Shown piece after piece: positions 58,002 to 64,000 of a stretch of DNA of 64,000 nucleotides (position 1 is its first letter; each line of letters starts with the position of its first letter). The stretch is from Halovibrio salipaludis (GTDB taxonomy: Bacteria > Pseudomonadota > Gammaproteobacteria > Pseudomonadales > Oleiphilaceae). Position numbers and translations under genes: made by a program. The notes under the pieces were generated by a model. The model ran no database searches. It had not been told where the DNA came from and saw nothing but the letters and a program-made list of their open reading frames with translations. Location: contig NZ_NSKD01000001.1 of NCBI RefSeq assembly GCF_002286965.1, positions 186,001 to 250,000 of the forward strand. Reading direction: 5' to 3'.

Positions 58002-58062
58002 CAATCTCTCCTGGCTTGGGGCGGTTACTGGATGGATTCACCCGCCCCAGTATAGCAATGCA

Positions 58063-59637
58063 TCAGACGAAGATGCCGCGCAGCGTGAAATAGAACATGG
58101 CGGCCAGCAAGCCGGAGGCCGGCACCGTGATCACCCAGGCGGCCACGATCTTGAGCATCAGATGGCGCTTGACCATCTCCTCCTGGTAGATTTTCTTCAG
58201 CCGCTTGCGCTCCTTCTTCTTCAGGCGCACTTCCGTCTGCTTCGCCTTCGCCTGGCGGATCATGGCCTCCATCTCCTCGACGGAGGCCCGGCGGAAGTCA
58301 TCCAGGAACGCCTGCAGCTGCTCCCGGTCATCCCCCCTGTGATGCTCGAGGATGCCGTGCAGACGGCTGGCGTAATTGGTCTTGAGGAATTCCCGCAGGA
58401 AGCCGACCCCGAAGACCGCGCCCAGCGCGATATGGGTCGAGCTCACCGGCAGGCCCAGCTGGGAGGCGATGATCACGGTAATGGCCGCCGCCAGAGCAAT
58501 GCAGTAGGCGCGCGTCTTGTCCAGCTCCGTGATCTCGGTGCCAACCACCCGGATCACACGCGGCCCGAACAGTGCCAGACCCACGGCCAGACCCAGTGCC
58601 CCCACCAGCATGACCCAGAGCGGGATGGGCGCCTGCCCGGCAATGTCGCCGCTGGTAATCGCCTCGTTGATCGCCGCCACCGGCCCGATGGCATTGGCCA
58701 CATCGTTGGCGCCATGGGCAAAGGAGAGCAGGGCTGCGGCAAAGATCAGCGGAATGGTGAAAAGCCCGTTCACGCCCTCGGGAGAGTTCGCCATGGTCGC
58801 CGCCTGGCCCACGATGCTGGCCCGCACCACCAGAAAGGCGATGGTTGCGATCACCAGGCCCACGCCCGCAGCTTCCAGGAAGCTGGCGTCCCAGATCTCA
58901 GGCAGCGCCTTGATGACCAGGTAAGTGGTGAAGGCCCAGGCCATGATGGCGATCAGCCAGGGCACGACACGACGGGCCGCCATCACCCGGTCCTGTTTGT
59001 AGAGAACGGTCAGCTTAACCAGGTAAAGAAAGGCTGCGGAAATCACACCACCCAGCACTGGAGAAATGACCCAGGAGGCAACGATACTGCCCATCACGCC
59101 CCAGTTGGCGATGGCCAGCCCGCCCGCGGCCAGCCCCGCACCGAGCACCCCGCCCACAATGGAATGGGTAGTGGACACGGGAGCGCCGATAACTGTGGCA
59201 AGGTTGAGCCACATAGCCCCGGCCAGCACCGCCCCGGTCATCAGCCAGATGAAGTTGCGGGGGTCGCCCACCATCTCCGGATTGATGATGCCGCCCTTGA
59301 TGGTGCTGATCACCTCGCCCCCGGCAATCAGGGCACCCGCGGCCTCGAAGATGGCGGCTATGATCACGGCCCCGGTCATGGTCAGGGCCCCGGAACCCAC
59401 CGACGGCCCGACGTTGTTGGCTACGTCGTTGGCGCCGATGTTCATGGCCATGTAGCCACCGAAAAGCGCGGCCACCAACAGCAACGGAGAGCCCGGAACG
59501 GTCAGCCCCCCGAAATGCATGAAGGCCCAGATCAGGAGCAGGAACAGCGCCCCAACGCCCAGACGGAACAGGCGGGCGGCGGAAGCATCGGAAGAGAGGT
59601 AGTCGGCAGCGGAGTCAGGAACGGCTGGCTGGGTCAT
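58063..59637 (-). CDS. pitA: PiT-family inorganic phosphate transporter
   Basis: 524-aa integral membrane protein with about ten hydrophobic segments. The two PiT signatures are present: GANDVANNVGPSVGSGAL near residue 68 and GANDVANAIGPVAAI near 310. A cytoplasmic charged loop (about 415–490, rich in Lys/Glu) lies before the last helix. Proton-coupled uptake of metal-phosphate. Whether it is PitA or another PiT member is uncertain. Heptamers resembling a Pho box lie upstream (59694–59730). Confidence 0.93.
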   Translation of the reverse strand: MTQPAVPDSAADYLSSDASAARLFRLGVGALFLLLIWAFMHFGGLTVPGSPLLLVAALFGGYMAMNIGANDVANNVGPSVGSGALTMTGAVIIAAIFEAAGALIAGGEVISTIKGGIINPEMVGDPRNFIWLMTGAVLAGAMWLNLATVIGAPVSTTHSIVGGVLGAGLAAGGLAIANWGVMGSIVASWVISPVLGGVISAAFLYLVKLTVLYKQDRVMAARRVVPWLIAIMAWAFTTYLVIKALPEIWDASFLEAAGVGLVIATIAFLVVRASIVGQAATMANSPEGVNGLFTIPLIFAAALLSFAHGANDVANAIGPVAAINEAITSGDIAGQAPIPLWVMLVGALGLAVGLALFGPRVIRVVGTEITELDKTRAYCIALAAAITVIIASQLGLPVSSTHIALGAVFGVGFLREFLKTNYASRLHGILEHHRGDDREQLQAFLDDFRRASVEEMEAMIRQAKAKQTEVRLKKKERKRLKKIYQEEMVKRHLMLKIVAAWVITVPASGLLAAMFYFTLRGIFV

Positions 59638-59693
59638 GAGTCATCACCACTGGGCACGTCGAATGGTTGTTCGCACGCGCACTATAATGGAGC

Positions 59694-59730
59694 CTGTCAC
59701 AGAAATGAAACCTCCGTCACACTCTGAAAC
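59694..59730. promoter_or_regulatory. Pho-box-like heptamer array upstream of the phosphate transporter
   Basis: On the plus strand, CTGTCAC (59694), ATGAAAC (59705), CCGTCAC (59714) and CTGAAAC (59724), spaced 9–11 bp. It overlaps a possible minus-strand promoter (TTCATT, 17 bp, TATAGT). The heptamers read opposite to the transporter gene, and spacing is not exact, so the assignment is tentative. Confidence 0.35.
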
Positions 59731-59739
59731 GGTGGCCAC

Positions 59740-60600
59740 TCACCCCTGACGCTGTCGGATCAGTGCCTCCTGCGCCACGGAGGCCACAAGCTCCCCCCTG
59801 CGGTTGAAAAGCGTGCCCCGGTTCATCCCCCGTCCGGAAGACGCACTGGGACTGTCCATGTCGTAGAGCAGCCAGTCATCGAGGCGCAGGGCACGATGGA
59901 ACCAGATGGCGTGATCCAGGCTCGCAACCTGCATGCCCGGCGTTGAGAACCCGGCCCCGTGAGGTCGCATGGACGTGGCGAGCAGTCCGAAGTCCGAGGC
60001 ATAGGCGAGGATCGCCCGGTGCAGGACAGGATCATCCGGAAGCGGACCACGCGCCCGGAACCAGCTCTGGCGGGAGGGATCCGCGGGTTCCGGCCTGAGC
60101 GGATCTTCTGGCTCAACCGGGCGGATGTCGATGGCGCGCTCTTTCATCATCTGTTCGCGCCGTTCCTCCGGGATCAGATCACGCACCTGTTCCCGCAGCG
60201 TCTGCTCGGAAGTCAGCGTTTCCGGATCCGGCGCAGTGGGTGCATCAAACTGGTGCTCAAAGCCGTCCTCTGCCACCTGGAAGGAGACCATGGCAGTGAG
60301 AATCTCGCGCTCATCCTGGCGGGCAATCACCCTGCGAACACTGAAGGTGCCACCATCACGCACGCGCTGGACCTCGTAATCGATACCGCGATGGGGGTTG
60401 CCAGGGCGCAGGAAATAGGCATGCATGGAGTGCGCCAGCCGCCCCTCGACGGTACGGCTGGTGGCCATCAGGCCCTGACCGAGCACCTGGCCCCCGAACA
60501 CATTGGGAAAGCCGAGATCATCGCTTTCACCACTGAAATGGTCGTCGCCGAGGGGCGCGACATCCAGCAGCCCCACAAGCTTGCGCGTTACCTCTTCCAT
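59740..60600 (-). CDS. tesB: Acyl-CoA thioesterase II
   Basis: 286-aa double-hotdog enzyme, same length as E. coli TesB. NVFGGQVLGQGLMATSRTV, HSMHAYFLRPG, and the C-terminal half with ASLDHAIWFHRALRLDDWLLYDMDSPSASSGRGMNRGTLF that carries the Asp-Thr/Gln catalytic set. Hydrolyses medium/long acyl-CoA. It starts 28 bases downstream of the rubredoxin reductase stop and may share its transcript. Confidence 0.95.
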   Translation of the reverse strand: MEEVTRKLVGLLDVAPLGDDHFSGESDDLGFPNVFGGQVLGQGLMATSRTVEGRLAHSMHAYFLRPGNPHRGIDYEVQRVRDGGTFSVRRVIARQDEREILTAMVSFQVAEDGFEHQFDAPTAPDPETLTSEQTLREQVRDLIPEERREQMMKERAIDIRPVEPEDPLRPEPADPSRQSWFRARGPLPDDPVLHRAILAYASDFGLLATSMRPHGAGFSTPGMQVASLDHAIWFHRALRLDDWLLYDMDSPSASSGRGMNRGTLFNRRGELVASVAQEALIRQRQG

Positions 60601-60628
60601 TCACCGGCTCCCGTTATCAACCTGATTC

Positions 60629-61792
60629 TCAGGCCGGCAGAATGGCCGGCACTTCCCTGGACAGCGACTGCTTCTCGCCCGCACAGTCCCCGGTGACCGC
60701 GAAGCCCAGCAGATCGCCGTTCTCCGACCGGAACAGGGCACGCAGGCTGCGCCCTTCCCCCTCGACATGCCATTCACCGGCCGCGTCCGCGGGTGGCGGG
60801 CACACGGCCACCGGGCAGGCGGGCGTTTTCACGGTCACCGGCATGCTGCCGTAGTGCACGGGCGTACGCTCACCCGCAAGGGTCTTCGCCAGTGCCCGCG
60901 CCGCCGCCATCAGCGGCATGACGTAGGGCAGCACGTGCCCGCAGACCTCGGCGCAATCCCCCAGGGCATAGACGCCCGGAGCGCTGGTCTCCAGATACTG
61001 GTTCACCCGGATGCCCCGGCCGCACTCGATGCCAGCGGCCGCCGCCAGCTCCGTCCGCGGTTGCAGGCCCACGGCCGCCACCCCCAGATCCGCCTCAATC
61101 ACGCGCCCGTCATCCAGGGTGACGCTGACACCCTCACTGGTTCGATGTACCGCTCTGGCACTGTGTTGCAGGTGGAACCGGACCCCGGCCTCTTCCAGCC
61201 CGGCCCGTACCGCCTCCGATGCGGCTTCCGGCAGCAGCGCCGGAAGAACCCGCGGATCCGGGGCGACAACCTCCACCTCGAAGCCACCGTTGATCAGGTC
61301 ATTGGCGAACTCACAGCCGATCAGACCACCCCCCAGGATCACGACCCGGCGCGCGCCGGCCACACCCTCACGGAAGTGGCCATAGTCCGTGAGGTCATTC
61401 ACCTGATAGAGGGCGTCCATGCCATCGCCTTCGAGTGGAATACGGACGGGATTCGCGCCCCAGGCCAGGATCAGACGGCCATAGTCGAGTGTTCCGGCGC
61501 CCGTGGTAATCCGGCCGGCTTCCGGATCAATGGCCTCAATCCGGGTATGGGTCATGATGCGCGCATTGAGCGCCTCAGCCTGGGTATCCGCATCCGCCTG
61601 GGCCAGCTCGTCGGCGGCCTTGCCCTTGGCAAAGCCGTTGGAGAGCATGGGCTTGGAATAGCTGCGCCCATCGTCGGCCGTGACTAATACCAGCGGAGTT
61701 TCCGTATCGAGCTTGCGCAACTCCCGGGCCAGGGTATAACCGGACAGTCCGGTTCCAATGATGACGATGGGCAGGGTCTGATTCTGGCTCAT
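60629..61792 (-). CDS. rubB: Rubredoxin–NAD(+) reductase
   Basis: 387-aa FAD enzyme: GTGLSGYTLARELR (FAD, about 13–26), NAD motif VVILGGGLIGCEFA, and GVYALGDCAEV. C-terminal tail of about 70 residues, typical of AlkT/RubB. Passes electrons from NADH to rubredoxin, here encoded 8 bases upstream. Confidence 0.92.
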   Translation of the reverse strand: MSQNQTLPIVIIGTGLSGYTLARELRKLDTETPLVLVTADDGRSYSKPMLSNGFAKGKAADELAQADADTQAEALNARIMTHTRIEAIDPEAGRITTGAGTLDYGRLILAWGANPVRIPLEGDGMDALYQVNDLTDYGHFREGVAGARRVVILGGGLIGCEFANDLINGGFEVEVVAPDPRVLPALLPEAASEAVRAGLEEAGVRFHLQHSARAVHRTSEGVSVTLDDGRVIEADLGVAAVGLQPRTELAAAAGIECGRGIRVNQYLETSAPGVYALGDCAEVCGHVLPYVMPLMAAARALAKTLAGERTPVHYGSMPVTVKTPACPVAVCPPPADAAGEWHVEGEGRSLRALFRSENGDLLGFAVTGDCAGEKQSLSREVPAILPA

Positions 61793-61800
61793 GGGCGGGC

Positions 61801-61968
61801 TCAGTCGATCTCGACCATCTCGAAGTCTTCCTTGCCCACACCACAGTCCGGGCAGGTCCAGTCCTCGGGCACGTCCTCCCAGCGGGTGCCCGGCTCAATG
61901 CCATCCTCGGGCCAGCCTTCCGCTTCGTCGTAGATGAATCCACAGACTACGCACTGCCACTTTTTCAT
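61801..61968 (-). CDS. rubA: Rubredoxin
   Basis: 55 aa, short gene. Two iron-binding knuckles: [13 protein letters not shown] and [13 protein letters not shown]. Typical of AlkG2-type/electron-transfer rubredoxins. AAGGAG ribosome site 7 bases before the ATG. It feeds alkane hydroxylase or peroxide/other oxygenases; no alkB in the window. Confidence 0.95.
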   Translation of the reverse strand: MKKWQCVVCGFIYDEAEGWPEDGIEPGTRWEDVPEDWTCPDCGVGKEDFEMVEID

Positions 61969-62051
61969 GGCCTACTCCTTAACGAATGACAAACATGGAG
62001 CGCATTCTAACCAAACACTACCCCCGGATTACACCCGACAGTGTCAGAATC

Positions 62052-62080
62052 GGGACAATCGGGGCCCGCGGCGTTATACT
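62052..62080 (+). promoter_or_regulatory. Candidate promoter of hpt
   Basis: -10 TATACT at 62075–62080; -35 GGGACA at 62052–62057 (four of six consensus bases), 17-bp spacer, about 40 bases before hpt. Confidence 0.45.
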
Positions 62081-62125
62081 CGCGCCTCTCAAATCCACCC
62101 CTGACCGCGGAGAGCACGTCCAGCC

Positions 62126-62683
62126 ATGTCCCTGAACACAGCTGAAATGCAACAGGTTTTCGACGAGGCCGACTGCATCTACACGGAAGGCCAGGTCAGT
62201 GAGGCCATGGATCGACTAGCCAGCGAGGTCACCGCCACCATCGGCGACCAGGATCCACTCATCCTCTGCATCATGAACGGCGGTCTGGTGGTTGCGGGCC
62301 AGCTTCTGCCCCGTCTGGCCTTTCCATTGCAGCTGGACTACGCCCAGCTCTCCCGCTACCGGGGCAATACCACCGGCGGGGAACTGGAATGGAAGGTTCA
62401 CCCGCAGACCCGGCTGAGCGGACGCACGGTGCTGATCGTTGACGACATCCTCGACGAGGGCGACACCCTGGCCGCGCTGACCGAGGCCTGCCAGACCGAA
62501 GGCGCGGAACGGGTCTGGACACTGGCACTGGTGGAAAAACATCACGACCGCAAGAGCCAGCCCGGTTTCGAGGCGGATTTCATCGGCCTGCAGACCCCGG
62601 ACCGTTACCTGTTCGGCTACGGCATGGACTACCAGGGCTACTGGCGCAACGCACCCGGCATCTACGCGGTCCGGGGCCTGTAA
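62126..62683 (+). CDS. hpt: Hypoxanthine-guanine phosphoribosyltransferase
   Basis: 185 aa. PRPP loop VLIVDDILDEGDTLAAL, the pyrophosphate loop IMNGGLVVAGQLLPRL, and the purine-contacting VEKHHDRK. Purine salvage enzyme. The start has a weak ribosome site (GGAGAGCACGTCCAGCC). ubiC follows after 19 bases. Confidence 0.94.
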   Translation: MSLNTAEMQQVFDEADCIYTEGQVSEAMDRLASEVTATIGDQDPLILCIMNGGLVVAGQLLPRLAFPLQLDYAQLSRYRGNTTGGELEWKVHPQTRLSGRTVLIVDDILDEGDTLAALTEACQTEGAERVWTLALVEKHHDRKSQPGFEADFIGLQTPDRYLFGYGMDYQGYWRNAPGIYAVRGL

Positions 62684-62702
62684 GCTGATGGAGGGAACCA
62701 CC

Positions 62703-63248
62703 ATGGGGTTTCGCCCGCGCCCCTGGCACTGGCTGCCCCGGGACCAGCGCCGGGTGGTCCGGCACCGTGGTTCCCTGACACGGCTGCTGCGTGGTTTTAC
62801 GCGTCACGGTTTCCGGGTGCGCGTGCTGCGCGAGGGTTATCGCCTTCCGAAAGCGGACGAAGCCAGGGAACTCGGCCTTCCAGCCCGCCAGAAGGCGTGG
62901 ATTCGGGAGGTTCAGCTGATCGGCGACGACACCCCATGGGTCCAGGCGCGCACGGTCATCCCGCTGCACTGTCTCGAAGGCCCGAACCGTCGCCTTCGCC
63001 ACCTGGGGAACCGCCCGCTGGGCTCCGCGCTTTTCGGCCGCCACCCCTGGTCCCGTGAGGCATTCACCTGCGGTCAGGCGCAGCCGCCCGGGCATGCCAC
63101 CCAGTACCCGGCGCGACGCTCGCGTTTCCGCCGCGGCCAAGGTACCCTGCTGGTCACGGAGTGCTTCCTGCCTCCTCTGTGGGACGACATCAGGGACCAG
63201 GCCGTACGCCGTCACCCGACCCACGGGGACAGCCTCCGACCACTCTAG
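62703..63248 (+). CDS. ubiC: Chorismate lyase
   Basis: 181 aa: [38 protein letters not shown] and [22 protein letters not shown] are UbiC-like. It releases 4-hydroxybenzoate from chorismate, the first committed step of ubiquinone synthesis. Start: ATG at 62703 with GGAGGG 7 bases upstream; the ATG at 62688 lies before the ribosome site and is unlikely. Confidence 0.93.
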   Translation: MGFRPRPWHWLPRDQRRVVRHRGSLTRLLRGFTRHGFRVRVLREGYRLPKADEARELGLPARQKAWIREVQLIGDDTPWVQARTVIPLHCLEGPNRRLRHLGNRPLGSALFGRHPWSREAFTCGQAQPPGHATQYPARRSRFRRGQGTLLVTECFLPPLWDDIRDQAVRRHPTHGDSLRPL

Positions 63249-63274
63249 TCACGGGCCGCAACGGACAGGGAACC

Positions 63275-64000
63275 ATGACGACGACACGCCTGCAGCCTGC
63301 ACTGGACCGGGCGCGTGAGCGCCTGCCGGATTTCATACAGCTGATGCGGATCAACCGGCCCATCGGCAGTCTGCTCCTGCTCTGGCCCACCTGGTGGGCA
63401 CTCTGGCTGGCCGCCGACGGTATCCCGAGCCTGGCCAACCTGGTGATCTTCACCCTCGGGGTCTTTTTCATGCGCGCCGCCGGCTGCGTCATCAACGACT
63501 TCGCCGACCGCAACCTCGACGGCCACGTCAAACGCACCCGCGAACGCCCCCTCGCCACCGGCCGCGTGCGCCCTGGCGAGGCCATCGCCCTGTTTCTGAC
63601 TCTCTGCCTGGTGTCTTTCCTGATGGTGGTGTTCTTCACCAACCGTCTCACGCTCTGGCTGTCCTTCGGCGGCGTGGCCCTGGCCTTCATCTATCCGTTC
63701 ATGAAGCGTTACACGCACCTTCCCCAGATCGTACTCGGGGCGGCCTTCTCATGGGCCATTCCCATGGCCTGGGCAGCGGAGGCCGGCGAGGTCACCCGCA
63801 TTGCCTGGCTGCTCTATATCGCCAACCTGGTCTGGACCGTGGCCTACGACACCCTCTACGCCATGGTGGACCGGGATGACGACCTGAAGATCGGCATCAA
63901 GTCCACGGCCGTACTCTTCGGAGACATGGACCGGGCCGCCGTGGGCACCCTCCAGGTCACGACCCTGCTCACACTCCTGCTGGTGGGCGTCCAGACCAGC
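63275..64000 (+). CDS. ubiA: 4-hydroxybenzoate octaprenyltransferase (partial, cut by window end)
   Basis: The first 242 residues of UbiA. Helical membrane protein: [22 protein letters not shown]; the metal/prenyl-diphosphate site [25 protein letters not shown]; the second site [26 protein letters not shown] near the end. Attaches the polyprenyl tail to 4-hydroxybenzoate made by ubiC. ATG at 63275 after CAGGG. Stop lies beyond 64000. Confidence 0.95.
   Translation, partial: MTTTRLQPALDRARERLPDFIQLMRINRPIGSLLLLWPTWWALWLAADGIPSLANLVIFTLGVFFMRAAGCVINDFADRNLDGHVKRTRERPLATGRVRPGEAIALFLTLCLVSFLMVVFFTNRLTLWLSFGGVALAFIYPFMKRYTHLPQIVLGAAFSWAIPMAWAAEAGEVTRIAWLLYIANLVWTVAYDTLYAMVDRDDDLKIGIKSTAVLFGDMDRAAVGTLQVTTLLTLLLVGVQTS

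Noticed and set aside
57826-59727. 633-codon open frame on the plus strand
   Set aside because: Antisense to the PiT transporter; low-complexity His/Gly/Gln-rich product, no motif.

Overview
The window is 64 kb of GC-rich, gene-dense chromosome from a gammaproteobacterium. Several gene blocks follow orders I recall from Pseudomonas and relatives: crp/vfr–osmC–speD; coaBC–dut–algC–argB next to radC–rpmB–rpmG; dsbA–cytochrome c4–engB; tetR–aldehyde dehydrogenase–GMC oxidoreductase–coaD; ppk–hemB; ubiC–ubiA. A Baeyer-Villiger monooxygenase operon, a long-chain-alcohol-type GMC/aldehyde dehydrogenase operon, rubredoxin with its reductase, and TesB suggest a marine or halophilic hydrocarbon/lipid user of the Marinobacter/Alcanivorax/Halospina kind. 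That placement is inference from gene content. I see no tRNA or rRNA gene, CRISPR array, prophage or intact insertion sequence.

Layout. 0.2–3.3 kb: GST, crp, osmC, speD, with two copies of a palindromic repeat flanking osmC. 3.4–6.9 kb: operator-like palindromes, then a translationally coupled BVMO–SDR–alpha/beta hydrolase operon. 6.9–20.5 kb, mostly minus strand: prkB, a large PilZ/DUF1631/degenerate GGDEF-EAL protein, argA–argE–membrane protein, then coaBC–dut–algC–argB, with a small PilZ gene on the plus strand. 20.7–21.9 kb: radC and the L28/L33 ribosomal operon.

21.9–32.0 kb is the most distinctive part, a contiguous seven-gene signalling island. It holds a LOV–GGDEF–EAL–REC protein; a plus-strand operon (histidine kinase, REC–HD-GYP-like protein, single REC protein); and a convergent minus-strand operon (MglA-like GTPase, second histidine kinase, REC fused to a PilB/GspE-type ATPase). 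The four REC domains and the two kinases look like paralogues. The island appears built to connect blue light or redox, c-di-GMP and a secretion/pilus-type motor.

32.0–46.2 kb: EEP-family phosphodiesterase, dsbA (CPSC active site), cytochrome c4, engB, a TetR-controlled alcohol/aldehyde oxidation operon with clear twin operators, coaD, ggt, a DUF945 protein, ppk, hemB. 46.2–53.2 kb: an orphan terminator, tetR–aidB–DUF503, then accessory genes (two small unknown proteins, GFA, VOC, Crp/Fnr-like regulator, SDR, ABM monooxygenase).

53.2–56 kb holds a 742-aa tubulin/FtsZ-superfamily protein followed on the same strand by a very acidic lipoprotein. No partner known to me explains this pair. 56–64 kb: panP-type decarboxylase, a small unknown protein, a PiT phosphate transporter, tesB, rubredoxin reductase, rubredoxin (a 55-aa gene), hpt, ubiC, and ubiA cut by the window end.
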